A stretch of DNA of 64,000 nucleotides from contig OZ026517.1 in assembly GCA_964019695.1 (NCBI GenBank), forward strand, positions 50,275,672 to 50,339,671, written 5' to 3'. The stretch is from Loripinus fragilis. Lineage: Eukaryota; Mollusca; Bivalvia; Lucinida; Lucinidae. How positions within the stretch are numbered: the first letter of the stretch is position 1; every line of letters starts with the position of its first letter. The notes beneath the pieces are model-generated. The model saw only the letters and a program-made list of their open reading frames with translations. It did no database searches and was not told where the DNA came from. The translations under genes and the position numbers were made by a program. Of this stretch, positions 32,262 to 44,829 are shown piece after piece.

Positions 32262-32436
32262 AAATTCAACAATTTTTCACTCATGGCTGGATGATTTCAT
32301 GTCTTCCTGGGTTGAATCAGTACTAAGGAACCGTGAACGGATAAAGTATCTTGCTCAAGGATACAACATAGTGACTCAAACTAGCAACCCTTCAATCCCC
32401 AGTCTAACGCTCTATCAACTGGGCCACTGGGCCCCG
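32262..32436 (-). mobile_element. SINE-A copy
   Basis: Minus-strand copy with AATTTTTCACTCATGGCTGG, CTTCCTGGGTTGAATCAGTA and a complement of the head (GGGCCACTGGGCCCC). Confidence 0.75.
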
Positions 32437-32579
32437 CAGAGGTTATTTCATTATCATATTCCTAAACATAAGATTTTCAATCCTCAATCATGCTGAATAT
32501 TTTAATGTACTAAACTCCTCCCAAATTTTTATCCAAATATAACTTGCAGGATTACAGCTAAGTACTAGTATGTATTGGA

Positions 32580-32640
32580 AACAGTGTAGATCATGATCAG
32601 CTAGTTTCTCAGAAGACAGCTAATCTGATTCTACACTGTT
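32580..32640. repeat. Hairpin palindrome
   Basis: ACAGTGTAGATCATGATCAG faces CTAATCTGATTCTACACTGT. Confidence 0.75.
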
Positions 32641-32999
32641 TTCAAAACAGGACTGTATACTTTTTTAAAGGGAATCTTCCAACACATACAGTAAACAATT
32701 TACTACAAATGCTTAAATATGTTAATTGTATTCACAATATTCTGTTGATAAACAAAAATTCAATAATATTCACATCATGTGTGATAATTTCAGAACAATA
32801 CCTATGTTATTAAGCAAAATACAGCTTATTTAATTTGAAAGGGTCAAAATTGATAGTCTCAAAAATCATAAAGTTAGGCTCGACTCTGCATTTCAGGGCA
32901 ATTTTAATTTCATTTGGCACACTGAACAATGAAAAACATCATTTTGTGATAAGAAATGCATGAAATTCAGGATGGGTCAGACTTCAGACTCAGTGGAGA

Positions 33000-33570
33000 A
33001 TCTGGCGTAAATCTTTCATCGGTGGGTCAGTGCCTGATGTTTGTCTTTGGCTGAGCCGACCGTGGCTCAACTGGGTTTTTTCTTAAGCTCTGACTGTCTG
33101 TGATTTGAGAGCCCTTTTCTTTGTATCACCACAGTATGTTTATAAATTTGATTATTTCCCTGTGATGATACATTGGATAAGTAAGGAGCCTCAGCGGGAG
33201 CTTAACATTTTTCTGGTTTGACAGCAGCAGAAACAAGGGCGAATATTTGGCATTTAAGCCCCCAGTGACTTCGGTGGAGCATTCTAAGGCGGTGGTTCTG
33301 TAGTAGTTGATTCATTGTTTATTATTGCCCCCATTGTTTTATGGGGTGGGGGCCTGGGGGTATGTTTGGTCTTTCTTTTGTTGTGCATTACTTAGTGTCA
33401 TTCTAGTTTTGCATACATCTCGCTGGGTCTGTACTGTTGCTTTACTTTAATTGCATTTTAATGTCATTTAACTGTTATAGTGTTCTGTGTCTCTTCCTCA
33501 CGGTTCTGTGGGTTGGTCTGCAGTCTGTGATTGTGGCATTTACAGTGATTTACTAAGGTCATACTGACTT
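33000..33570 (+). mobile_element. K element, long copy
   Basis: Shares with the inverted copy at 42811-43325 the blocks TGATGTTTGTCTTTGGCTGA/GACCGTGGCTCAACT, GATGATACATTG, GCATTTAAGCCCCC and TAAGGCGGTGGTTCTG, then TCCTCACGGTTCTGTGGGTT and GTGATTGTGGCATTTACAG. Non-coding, AT/GT-rich and diverged. Confidence 0.65.
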
Positions 33571-34598
33571 TTTCATGTGATTCTGCTCAGTTCAATTTTA
33601 AAAATCCACACTGTAAGTGCCATCAGCAGGATTGGCCTGTAATCTAGCAGAATAAATGGTTTACCATAGCCATCATGCTATCCTGATTGAAACCTAACCA
33701 CGGGTACATTGTCAGGAATTAATTAGTTCACTACTTGTTTGTGCTTATTGTGCGTACAATTATAGATCTATGTAGAAGATAGAAGTTGGATTATATTTCT
33801 TATTTTAAGAATAATAGTCTAGAATACAGACTGACTTACATGTACCTTAGAAAAAAGTACATATCTCATTATGACATAAATATGGTATACACTGACAAAT
33901 TGCTATTCTGTTTTCCATATTGATTTGCTTGAAAAATGGTAAATTTGCGACTTCCATTTTTTAACTTTTCACCTGAAACTTCATTATTTTAAATGTTCTG
34001 AGTTAGCTGGCTCTGAAAATAAACATCTATTATCGGACAACATTGTTCTAATGTATTCCAAAGTGTTTTTTCATATAATATTAAAGTTTTCAAGAAAATG
34101 GCCGAAACAAAAGTGCATACATTAAAAGATTCCTTAGGTGTATATACCTGGGCTCAGCAGGATAAGGGTAGAAAATGAAATTTCATTTAAATATGGAATT
34201 GGGAACTCACAAGGTCATCTGCTACCTGTATGGGCAAAGAAAGATAGAATGCGCAGTCGAAGGGGCGCCATCGCAAATCCCCACGCTTTCAAAGAAATTT
34301 TATGATATTGATGCCTTTTGACCCCACCCTAAGGTCATCAGTTTGACCCTAGTGTGAAAATTTTACTTGTATCCTGTTTTACTCATCATCCCCTTCAATT
34401 TGATATGCCACATGACCATGAAGATTTTGCAAAAATGTCTGGCTAAAACATCGTAATTTCTGGTCAGTAATGAAATTTTTTTCCCTCATGATATTCAGAG
34501 TGTGAAGTATTCCTGTGTTAGAGTTTCAAATTTGAAAATGTTTTTGCTGCTTTTGGGTAAATAAAAGCTATAAATTGCAGACTATCTTTTTTCTTCCC

Positions 34599-34740
34599 GT
34601 CGTCTACTGATTTTTTAAACTTTCAAAAAAATTCTTTCATGAATACATGTAACATATGAGTGTCAAACAGTTTGGACCCAGATCACACCAGACAAAATCT
34701 GATCTGGGTCCAAACTTTGTGAAAGTTGTCAGCAGATGAT
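34599..34740. mobile_element. Pal-B MITE
   Basis: GTCGTCTACTGA and TCAGCAGATGAT ends, with CAGTTTGGACCCAGATCAC / ATCTGGGTCCAAACT inside. Reversed relative to the copy at 192. Confidence 0.75.
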
Positions 34741-34805
34741 ACTAGCAGGCAAAGCTTTTCATACCCGCCCGGTAATATAAATGTGCCTATTAAAGCTGAG
34801 GCTTC

Positions 34806-35004
34806 CAGGCCTCCAGATAAGAGTGTGTATTGGAAAACTATTTTCTTTATTTCTCATCCGAAACATATCCGAAACATATCTTGTGGGTACTCAAAAGAAA
34901 TGTCTCAATGAGAGGGTCCTTTTGAGCACCCATAACACATGTTTAAATTGATGGGTAAGTAAATTATTACAAGTTTATTCTTAAAATTCCTTATCTGGAC
35001 CTAT
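34806..35004 (-). mobile_element. Pal-A MITE, reversed
   Basis: CAGGCCTCCAGATAAGAG start; core GTGGGTACTCAAAAGAAATG with TCCTTTTGAGCACCCATAAC. Confidence 0.8.
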
Positions 35005-35981
35005 GTGCTTCTACTGTTCTTCATCTGAACCAAAGTATTTTCTGTTATATAATAGATCCAAATCAACTGGCTTGCTTCTGAAGAAGCCAGTAGATCATGG
35101 TCCACAGTGAATCCTAAAAATCCCTATTCAGTTTGTGAATCCATAGAAATTGCCACAGTCCTTTCAACTGGCAAGACTTAAAAGCAGAATTAAATGTGGG
35201 ATATCTATCTATTAGGGTTAATAAAATAGAAAGAAGAGAGAAAAACAGGTCAGGGAGGAGTAATTTTACTGACATATAATGCATCACATTACTTTGCTGT
35301 ATTCATCAGAGAGCATTTTTTTCAGCAAGAGAATGTGATACTTTTATTATCTGATAAAAAAAAAACAGAAAGGAACCAGCCACGTATGGATATGTTCACT
35401 GGTATCCTCTTGATCTAAAACAATGACATTGAATGAGTTTGCATTTTCCATTTAACCATAACCTTGAGTCTTTAATTTATAAAAATGGAATCTTCCAGTT
35501 GGTAATCTAGACTAATCCAGACACTATAAACAATGAATTAAAGTAAGCTCGGATCAGGCTAATCTGGGACTATTTTGAATTCACATGATTTTCCTGTCTG
35601 AGGCACAATAATGACTTCGATGGATTGCTTATCTTTAGGACAGGGAGCAATGGCAGAGCTCTCACTAGGATTTTGAAAACAGGAGTTCAGGACACCCATC
35701 TGGCAAAAAGTAGGAGTCCCACTCCAAAAAAGTTGGAGTCCCACCAATTTGCGCATACTGTATATCTTTTCCATTTTAGCCGGAAGTGATACATTTTGAA
35801 TAATTTTTAGATCAACTGATTTTAACCCTTTAAGCATTAATGGATTGTTCCTACTAAACAAAAAAAAATATTTGGGTATATTTTTAAATTTCGTGTATAA
35901 ACAGTTACCTGAACATACATTTTTTTTTTGGCCTTATCAAAATAAAATATTTAACTGTTGGTACTTGTTTTATTCATTAAC
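35005..35981. other. DAGL intron 1, no gene recognised
   Basis: A 100-codon minus-strand frame (35861-35559) has no splice signals or recognisable domain. A hairpin-like CTGGCTTGCTTCTGAAGAAG pair lies near 35068. Confidence 0.4.
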
Positions 35982-35982
35982 A

Positions 35983-36054
<72 letters not shown>
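35983..36054. repeat. (ACAG)n microsatellite
   Basis: About 18 uninterrupted copies of GACA, followed by a short TAGA run. Confidence 0.98.
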
Positions 36055-36055
<1 letters not shown>

Positions 36056-37801
36056 TATAGATAGATAGCAGTCCTCTGTTTTGTATAATCTTATGCAGAT
36101 GGAAGTCTTTTTTCTTCTAAAAAACGCATCTCGCTAGTGTCTACGGCAATTGCAATGAATACTTAGCCATTTAACATGGCTTCCATGATTGAGAATGAAC
36201 GATTTTACTTGCTGAAAGTGATTTGTTTGTGTTTATTCATCTAGACACTTGGCTTGAGTTTCATCACACCGCCACGGCTTGTAGTGTAGCTTCATTTGGA
36301 ACTTTTGTCATTCAAATGTTACCGTATACGGCTTACAATTCTCAGACTATTTTGCTTGCCGAAGCAATAAACGAATGAAGAAATGCAAATCCGCAAACTT
36401 ATTGTTTTTTCTCCATGTTTATGTTGCTCAAATCGCAAACGAGTGCAATTAAATATGTTTTCTCAGTCGAATTCAGAAGTCGGTAACATGACAAGCAAGT
36501 CTGATGTTTTTTACACTACCCTATTAGTTTTTCTTCCTTTAATTAACGGTAACTCGGTAGCGCATCTGTTTCAAACAGTTATCCGATAATCCTTGCTTAA
36601 TTACTTTAACAATCACACTGTCCCGCATCGGTAATCCTGTCAATCACCTGTCAGAAATGCTTCACTGCAGTCCGAGTCATACGATTGGTCAACAGAGACA
36701 GGACAATAATCACGTCTATGCGGCTCGAAAAAGCGTGTCACGATCGATAATGTCAAAGGGCTTCTGATCTCCCGGTGTGCATTACTGGATTTTTAGCACG
36801 TGCCGACTAAAAAACATGCGTACGGGGAACTCCCGCCTAGCGAAAATCATGCGTCCCAGGAAAAAACGTGTGTACCAATACGCGTAATTCTGCGTTTCTA
36901 AGAGCTCTGCAATGGTACTGGGATTTTACAGTATGACGATGCTATTTCAGCACAAATTTAACAATTGAAAATCATAGTTTGTTTGAGGACGAGATTTGGG
37001 AATTTTAGACTGTAGATTGGGGAAAAAAGATAGTTTTTTTTGGGCATTGGGCCGATATAGGAGGTTTTATCGTGACGTACTTCCGGTGCTATAAATAGAT
37101 TTGGGATATACTGGCCGTCAACCATGTATTGTCTTGATAGGGTCAATATTTACCACCGATTTTAAGTTCCCTTGCTATATATTTTATATAAATGCGAATT
37201 GTAATATATCTACAAATACTTCGTCAGATAATATTAACATTTATTGAGATTATTTGTCTGTCGTTATTGTTGGAAGTGAATAAAACGGGTGCCATTAAAA
37301 ACATATTTCTAGACTTTAAAATTCAATTTAACACAACAATAATTATAAGGCCCGCTGATACAAGACTGCACATGCACGCATTATCGCAAAAACATTTTGT
37401 CGGGTCTGAACTGTTTTTAAAGGTCATCAACAGACGATACTTGTAAAGTTGGTTGTGGACATAAACTGGACGCTGAAAAAAGAAAATTCTTCTCGAGTAG
37501 CGATCCAACGGCCCATGAGTGCAGTCTCGCAATGATATCCACTGCTATACAATAACCAATAAAAGCCAGCACACGATTGTACAGATCTGGGCGCGAAAAT
37601 GTAATAACATTTTCCTCTCGAACTGCGAAGGCTTATTCGAGACTGCACGATGTCATGTTATTTTTCTGCCTGTTGTATTGCCTCATGTGAGCCTGCGCAG
37701 ATTCACGGGAGCGTAAGTAAGATGAAGATGGAGATTCAGAAGAAGATATGAACCTCTAGATACGAAAAATGTGGCTTTTGTGCATACATGCGCATTAACA
37801 G
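36055..37801. other. DAGL intron 1, unique-looking
   Basis: Holds several short open frames on both strands without splice or family support, and a CpG-richer patch near 36660-36910. No gene could be supported. Confidence 0.4.
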
Positions 37802-38117
37802 CATGCGCGGATCCAGGAGTTTTTGTCAAGGGGGGTCCAGGCCCGAAAACAGCCTTGACAACGTTTTTTTTTCTGTTTTTAGTCCTCAACTTATTTTACA
37901 GTTTACAGGAGCGGTCCAATGGTTTTATTACAGAGAAAACTATACGTTTCCAAGGATCCAGAAGGGTCAAAACATTTTCCGGGGAGGGGGGTCCAGCTTC
38001 TTCCGGGGGGTGGGGGGGGGTCCAAATGCTTATTTCTATAGAACCCCATATAATCTGTGATTTTCCAGGGGGGCGGGAGGGGTCCGGACCCCTATCCCCC
38101 CTCTGGATCCGCACATG
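37802..38117. mobile_element. MITE-F
   Basis: CATGCGCGGATCCAG and CTGGATCCGCACATG are perfect 15-bp inverted ends; the interior has G-runs (GGGGGGTGGGGGGGGG) and CCAGGGGGGCGGGAGGGG. Spurious 90-115-codon frames overlap it. Confidence 0.9.
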
Positions 38118-38320
38118 ACCAGAGGAGCAGTAAAAACTGATAGAAACAGGAGTTTGAATATGCAGACAGACAAACATGCATATGCAGAGTTTTAAAAAGG
38201 CGAATATTTGATAAAGAACACTGCTTTGTCACGACGTGCTTCATTTATTTTCTTTAACAAGCATAAATTTGCGAACTATTTAACGAATGACTAACAACTT
38301 GTTAGTGACCGCAAAATGTG

Positions 38321-38515
38321 TCTTTGGCAAACAGTGAAGACCCAGATGAAATGCAGTATAATGCGGCATTTCATCAAGGTCTGCACTGTTTGCTCAGACA
38401 AAAAAAAGGTCTTAAGAAGAAAAAGATTTTCCCGACATTATAAACCATGACCCCTCGAATTATACAATGAACCATCTAAGGGTTTAATGTATCAAATCAG
38501 AAGGAGGAATCCATG
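38321..38515 (+). mobile_element. Pal-D repeat
   Basis: GGCAAACAGTGAAGACCCAG with a palindrome around ATGCGGCATT, then ATACAATGAACCATCTAAGG and ATCAAATCAGAAGGAGGAAT. Confidence 0.8.
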
Positions 38516-39560
38516 TGTCGTATGTACAAAATTTCTCCATTTCGGCGCCGTGTAGGAATTAATCTTTCCGTATTAAAGGCACTTAAAAAAGCCCGATGTT
38601 TTTTTTCTTTTTCGGAAATATTAGCATGTTTGGTATCAAATTGTACTGAGCTAGAAGATTTTTCAATTTATTGCCACTGATTTCATTGAATTACCGAAAA
38701 GACAAATAAATATTTAACTGATAAAGAACAAATATACAGTGACCTTCTAATTATGTCCTCGGACCCAGTATACTGAAACCGCCGGCATCTTTAGACATCT
38801 TCTATTCACAAGCACTTCAATGACATGACACATTCCTAAGACTCGCTTGTGAAAACATTGTCACTGATTGCTCGCACGTGTGACTGTCAGTGCCCGTGGG
38901 GGTTGAACTCCATTTATTCAACAGACAGTGATGAAGACAGATCCCTTAGAAATCCGTGAAAATCAAACATTGAACATTGGATTAAAGTTATTTCTATCGG
39001 AAAAAATATTCGTAAGCTGGTAAGTCAATGACATGGACCGGTTCCAAGATGATATGGCTGAGAGAGAGAGACTCCGGAAAGAGAGAGACTCGGAGAGAGG
39101 AATAAAAACTGAAAGACAAGCAGATGGATTCACTCTACTTATCATAAAATTGCATTAATTAACCAAATTTTTACAAAATAAAAGTTTTTTATGGGTTTTA
39201 TCGGTAGAAAAGATCAGCGTCCTGCATGACATTTCTGGACTTCCCGTGGCCTCATTATTTGCCTCTTAAATGAATAAAAGTTTGTTTTTCGGAACCTTTA
39301 TTTATCGGTAAGATGTATTTTGAATGTATATCAAAGAATACAAACAAGTGTTGATATGACATTGGCTATAAAGCCCATTTTTCTCAAAATATAAACCCAC
39401 ATTTAACACAGGTTCCATAGAGTTGGCCGTACCGTTGACGGCCACGGATATGCGCATGCGCGAAAATGACGTCACTTTGGGAATCCCTAAAACCTCCTAT
39501 TAGGCCCCAAACATTGACAATCAAGAGCCAGGGATAATGATTAAAAGAAGACCAATCAAG
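38516..39560. other. DAGL intron 1, no gene
   Basis: Includes a GAGAGAGA-rich patch at 39059-39100. Nothing coding was recognised. Confidence 0.4.
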
Positions 39561-39790
39561 GGAGTTGGAGTTTAACCCACAATACAAAATTCGTTAGGGA
39601 GCGCAGTGGCTCAGTGGTAGAGTGCTTGACTCAAGACCAAGGGGCCACGGGTGCGAGCCTCACAGGCGTCACTGTGTTGTGTCCTTGAGCAAAACACATT
39701 TATCCTTACTTAGTACTGGTTCAACCCAGGAAGACCCGTCCTTATATAACTGAAAAATTGTTGACTGGGACATAAAGAATCAAATCAAAC
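39561..39790 (+). mobile_element. SINE-A with 18-bp target duplication
   Basis: AAAAGAAGACCAATCAAG lies at 39543-39560 and again at 39791-39808. The tRNA-like head (GGGAGCGCAGTGGCTCAGTG) starts at about 39599, leaving ~38 bp of extra sequence between the left duplication and the head. Tail CAAATCAAAC. Confidence 0.85.
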
Positions 39791-39972
39791 AAAAGAAGAC
39801 CAATCAAGCTAATTTTGATCAAATTTTAATAAGCATGTTCTCCGGAACTGCTGGGTTACTTTGCATTCAAACCAACTCTTGTTTAATTAACAAACAAGAG
39901 AAACCCGTTACTTATTAGTTATCAATTTGGAAAACTGATGGTTAATACATTGGTTTCCAGACACGCACTCAC

Positions 39973-40067
39973 CAAACACTGTGTAAAAACAAGAGCAACG
40001 CAGCAGGGACCACTAAATCATCCGATCCCACTGACCATCTTCGGCGAAAAACGACTATTCCAGGCAT
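39973..40067 (-). CDS. Diacylglycerol lipase (DAGLA-like), first coding exon
   Basis: The ATG at 40067 opens MPGIVVFRRRWSVGSDDLVV followed by PAALLLFLHSV and the first two bases of a tryptophan codon at a GTGAGT donor (95 nt). MPG-V-F-RRWS-GSDDLV-PA is the diagnostic N-terminus of DAGL proteins, so this start is well supported. Exon 2 at 31970 completes the codon and continues the first transmembrane helix. The enzyme is an sn-1-specific lipase that makes 2-arachidonoylglycerol from diacylglycerol at the plasma membrane. The four exons found (581 nt, ~193 codons) span 24 kb with introns of 8.0, 2.1 and 13.2 kb. Neither the catalytic Ser/Asp residues nor the regulatory loop is in view. Confidence 0.96.
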
Positions 40068-40360
40068 TATAATATCCTGACACAATATTCATTTGAAGAT
40101 TTGTTCAATTCCTATACTTTAAAACTAGTCGTTATCCACAAAATAGAGAACGGAATCGATCACTTGAACTCTAACTTTCACTTTGATCAGTCCAGTTCAG
40201 ACGACGTTTGTTCGCGCGAGCTGTCAACAAAGACTGGTTCAAGGTATTTTTATCGATAAGGTAAACTCCCCAGTATGCGGTCTTCCTATTTGCCGACAAC
40301 AACCGTCAACTGAACTACCGACAACAACCGTCAACGACCTAGAACAACCGACAAGTATTT
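40068..40360 (-). promoter_or_regulatory. Probable 5' UTR / upstream region of DAGL
   Basis: Directly upstream of the start codon. It contains a 25-bp tandem repeat: CCGACAACAACCGTCAAC at 40293-40310 and 40318-40335, with a degenerate third piece (AACAACCGACAAG). No TATA box was identified. A possible acceptor (ATTGTGTCAG) lies just upstream of the ATG, so a separate non-coding exon is possible. Confidence 0.4.
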
Positions 40361-40387
40361 TCTGTTAAGCATAGAATGTTCTTCTAT

Positions 40388-40476
40388 GATGGATGGATGG
40401 ATGGATGGATGGATGGATGGATGGATGGATGCATGGATGGATGCATGGATGGACGGACAGACTGATGGACGGATGG
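40388..40476. repeat. (ATGG)n microsatellite
   Basis: About 12 clean copies followed by degenerate ATGC/ACGG versions. Confidence 0.97.
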
Positions 40477-42810
40477 ATTTGGGTGATTGAGACACGCAAG
40501 CTAATTTTGTGTTTTTTTGTGTTGTTTTGTTTTTTTGTGTTTTTTGTTTTTTATTTTATCAAAATTTCCAAATTCGCACTCCCTGGTGTAATGCTCATAT
40601 ATGAGCGAACCAGTAAAGATAGATAGATAGATAGGGTGTGTGATAGATTGATATTTGCATATTATGAAAAACGTAACTATTTTTGGTGTCAACGGAAAAT
40701 ATATATATGGTTCAGCTCATGACATTTTGATACTAATGGTATATATGAGCGAGGATCTGAGAAAAGGGTCCTGAAGGTATTTCAGCAATTATTACATAAG
40801 AGACATTTGAAAACATCTAAAATTACTGGACTGCAGAGAGTGTTCAATTCTTAATTCAGTTATGAAGACCCTGCACGTCCATAAACGAACTTTAAATAAT
40901 CAATCACCTAAAATTACAAAATTTCACATGCTTTTATATTACCACAAAAATGCTTTTGATGTCACCAAAGTAGCAAAGGTTTCTGATTTAGCAAAAGTTT
41001 TTATGAGTGATGTTGCCTTGGCAACAATGGGGCAGTAACACCTACAAGAGTCCATAATGAAGGGTGGGTCATTTTAATTGGCTATAAAACAACATGGAAA
41101 ATATATTTTCATAAAATTTCATTTTCATTTACATCATAACATAGATAATGCTTGCGAATAAATTATATTTGTAAGATGATTATGTTGAGCTAAAATAACC
41201 AACAAACAAATGAAGACCAGCACTCTGATGTCATATTAGGGTTATCGTCCTTCTTGACGTCACATTCCAAACCGGATTAGATATGTCGCTTCTAACCTCC
41301 ATATATTCGTCAATATCAAAGATAATTGCTTCAAATTTTCAGGAAATACTCTTAAGAGGTAATATTTTACAAACGAAACATCAGCTAGGTTTTGATTATG
41401 ACAACCATAAGGTACCTTTTGTCATATCCTGGCCCATGTGTAAGTAAGAAAGGCGGCAAAGATCAGAAATTAATACAATCAAGTACCACACCTGACCCAG
41501 GACACCGCATAGGAAAGTGACAAAACACAACTGAAACCATTTATTCATTGTGCATGTGCAGCTTTGAGGCCCCCAGGGGGTGTCTGTGCTTCCTTGCTCC
41601 CTAAAAATAATGCATTGATCTCACCAAATCCCTGAAAAAAATTATCAGCTCCCTGAAAGTATTTTGCCTTTGCTCCCAAAATCCATAAAATAATCATGCT
41701 TCTCCCCAAAAATATAAACCAATTCTCCCTAAATGTAGTTTTTCTCTCTTTAGGATTCAATTTACATACTTAAAAACTATGAAGCTTTACATAAGCGCAT
41801 GACTTAATGTTCACTTAATATTTTGCAACATACATGTAAAGACAGGGCTTAGCATTGGAATACATGACATATGATTATTTTTAATTAAATGTATAATCTT
41901 TATTATAATATATAGCTCAAAGTATGAGACCATCCTTAAAATGCTGTTGCTGTTCCTGGTAGAGTAGGTATAGCTGATTTCATAGGCCTTCCGTATTTTT
42001 CCGGATTTCCATCGGGACACAAGTCACATGTACTTATATCACATGACTTTCTCAGCCAATTGAAATTTGTTCCATTACCACGAGACCAAGCAGCCATGTG
42101 CTCGAGGCCAGCATCAAAACACCAAAAGAAATTCTGTTTTGTAAGCAAACAGGCTTGCATATATTGAATACGAAGTGAGGATTAGTTGTAAGGGGCCACT
42201 TAGAGCCACTTTGTAAGTTTATTGTTACCTCGAAAACCAATTTTATGTTTTCAAACAGCACCCGTGGTTGTTTACAGGCTGATGACGTCAGTATCTAGTA
42301 CGTCACAGCACCAGTGTTACTGAGTCCGTGTTTTGTAAACATCTCACCATTTGAAGAATGACTCAAAATATCGTCAAAAACATCATTGGTAAAGTGGCAT
42401 CGAGCTATCAAGTCAATCTAGCGATAGGATTTCCTAATATAACAGAAAACCTCATAAATTTGCACGTTTTCACTTGTCGACATTGTGTATCTGCAATGCT
42501 TATTTGAATATACCGTTTTTATAAGTCACGTTGTTGGGAAGTGTTTTTAATTGGCCAGATATTTTTCTAATCGGTAGAGCTCGGAGCTAATTGGAACATG
42601 TAGGGAAAACTCGGTATGAAATTAGCTATGGCAGAGAAATGTTCTCTAGATTTGACTTTTTCTAAATTAGGGACAAGCCTTTTGGTTTTCTGGTGGGGAG
42701 GAGGGGCTGTTTTTTCCAACAGCTTAAAACTAGTATTTTTTTCTGACAAAGTGAAAGTATTTAACAATCTGGAAAAACAGATCCTTCGGAAATAGAGAGA
42801 ACCTACAAAA
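40477..42810. other. Intergenic, no gene supported
   Basis: A TAGA run lies at 40617-40634. Two CRE-like sites (ATGACGTCAG at 42283 and ACGTCACAG at 42300) sit within a GC-richer patch. Minus-strand frames at 42160-41936 and 42261-42052 are short and unsupported. Confidence 0.4.
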
Positions 42811-43325
42811 ATAGTAAGTGAGTATGATCAGGAAATACCACAATCACAAACTGCAGACAACCCCATGGCACCGCGAGGAAGAGCCACTCAACCACCACGA
42901 GACACCAGGAAGACAAATTAAGCAAAGCAACCAGCCCCCACTTCCCCAGTAAGATGATTGCAATACTATAATGGACATAAAGTAACGTACAACAAAACAT
43001 AGAATAATATTAGACTCCCACAATGGGAGTAACAATAAACAAAACGTCAACAACAACAGAACCACCTCCCTAGAACGGACATCAGCCTAAGCCACCGGGG
43101 GAGCTTAAATGCATTTTACTGGCACCAAATCTTCGCTCTAGATTCTGCTGTTGTTGAAGTACAAGAAATGTTCAGCTCGCATGGAAGCCTTCTAACTAAT
43201 GCAATGTATCATCATTGAGAAACACTCTAATCAATTTAACACACCATGATGAAACAAAGAAAAGGGCTCATGATTCACAGATAGTCAGAGCTTAAGAAAA
43301 CCTGAAGTTGAGCCACGGTCGGTCC
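42811..43325 (-). mobile_element. K element, inverted copy
   Basis: Starts GTAAGTGAGTATGATCAGGA and contains AATACCACAATCACAAACTG, CGAGGAAGAGCCACTCAACC, CCCACAATGGGAGTAACAAT and GCTTAAATGCATTTTACTGG, all inverted in the copies at 44830 and 51925. The conserved 65-codon frames seen in several copies differ in length and are probably not protein. Confidence 0.75.
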
Positions 43326-43930
43326 AGCTACAGATAAGCATCAGGCACCAAAACCACCAATTAAATATTAGAAAACAGCAGACACGGTTCTTATTGAGTT
43401 TGTTCATGAGAACTAATGGAAAGTGCAACAACTTTCACGCCCCAAGCACCATCTTAAGCAGCTTTCCGTCGGAACTCAATATTCCTGAAGGACAAGAATA
43501 AGAAAAAATATCAAGACTATATCGATGCAGGGGGAGACATTTTACCAACTCCACACAGAAACGACGACAGCTGTTGCGACCTCTAAATAATCTTGAAAAC
43601 GGATCCTTCAGAAATAGAAAGAACCTACAATATTAGAAAACAGCAGATAATCCTGGCCCAAAATTAAGACAAAATAGATCAGGCCTATATCAGCATTATC
43701 CATGATTTCAATACTATGTTTGTGGAAGGAGAAGGATCGCGTATGAGTTAAATATATATAAAAGCATGTGTACCACTTGCTGAGACTCTATGAGAAGTAG
43801 AGATAGATTTTTTATTGGTGTATTATATAATATTTTATCATAGTATATCTTAAGACAGATCAGAAATACATGAAAATGTGATGCTTTACCCATATAACTC
43901 TGAAATGAATGCCAGTGCCATTCCTGACAG
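43326..43930. other. Intergenic, nothing recognised
   Basis: No repeat or exon was identified, except a repeated phrase ACGGATCCTTCAGAAATAGA (43601), also seen at 42779 beside the K element. Confidence 0.4.
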
Positions 43931-43934
43931 CCTG

Positions 43935-44320
43935 GGCTGTTGGGTTAATTCCTTAGCGTCATGATTAGATTGATTGACTGTCACGCAGGAGATCTGGATT
44001 CAAATCCTGGCAGACCCTAAATATTTTTCACTTTGGAATTGCTTTAATGGTGTCAGAAGCAATTGGACAACGTCTGAGTCGGCCTCTGGCAGTGGGAGGG
44101 GTAACGGGCTATACTCTGTTGTATATCTGTATGAACGGTTGATGCCCAGCTCTCAAACATAAAAGGGCGAAGAGTGTAGTGACAGTGCCATTCCTAACAG
44201 CCTCTTTTTGGGTTAACTCTTTAGCGACATTGTTGAGGTGATCAACTGTCATGCAGGAGATAAGGGTTCGAATACTGACTGACCCAAAAGATTTTTCCCT
44301 TTGGAATTGCTTTACAAGAA
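43935..44320 (+). mobile_element. SINE-C, two copies in direct repeat
   Basis: Two ~115-bp units (43935-44050, 44208-44320) share GGGTTAA-TC-TTAGCG-CAT, GACTGTCACGCAGGAGAT, a B-box-like GGATTCAAATCC / GGGTTCGAATAC, then TTTGGAATTGCTTTA. The head is tRNA-like; both units are diverged. Confidence 0.55.
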
Positions 44321-44502
44321 TTCAATCTTCCCCAGGACTATCATCGACTGGAACCATTTGGACGATAATGTTGTGGGCGCAGATAAAGTTGACATCTTCA
44401 GGAAAGTCGTCCATCATTGGGACTAGCTATTTATTCCAGATCTCTCCCCATTGTACCATCGTTGAAAGGCCCTGCAACATACAGATTCAGAATTTAGTCA
44501 GC

Positions 44503-44560
44503 CAGCCAGCCAGCCACAGACAGACAGGCAGACAGACAGACAGACAGACAGACACGACCA
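44503..44560. repeat. (CAGC)n / (CAGA)n microsatellite
   Basis: CAGCCAGCCAGCCAGCCA passes into CAGACAGACAGACAGACA; frames over it are spurious. Confidence 0.9.
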
Positions 44561-44829
44561 CACAGACAGACATACACACGCACGTACGCACGCACGCTGC
44601 CGCAGGCACACAGAGGCACGCACATCTACATCATACGCGCAGCCAATCTGGCTCCCTGTGGCAGCACCAGGGCACACAAAGTCCCTGCCAGCACAGCTTA
44701 AGGATCTCATTAGAGATACTTACATGACCGGCCCTAAAAGTCTAAATGGATACAGATAAGAGCTCCCGTTTGAAGAATACCAAACTGGGAGCTTCAGCCA
44801 CATTGGCTGGTAGAGAGTTCCAGTGACAA

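Noticed and set aside
37771..38177. Overlapping 90-115-codon frames
   Set aside because: They lie across MITE-F with its G-runs; no splice or family support.
42803..43065. 65-73-codon hydrophobic frame seen in several K element copies (also 45039, 52122)
   Set aside because: Recurs only because the repeat recurs; the frame length and start vary and the element is otherwise non-coding.
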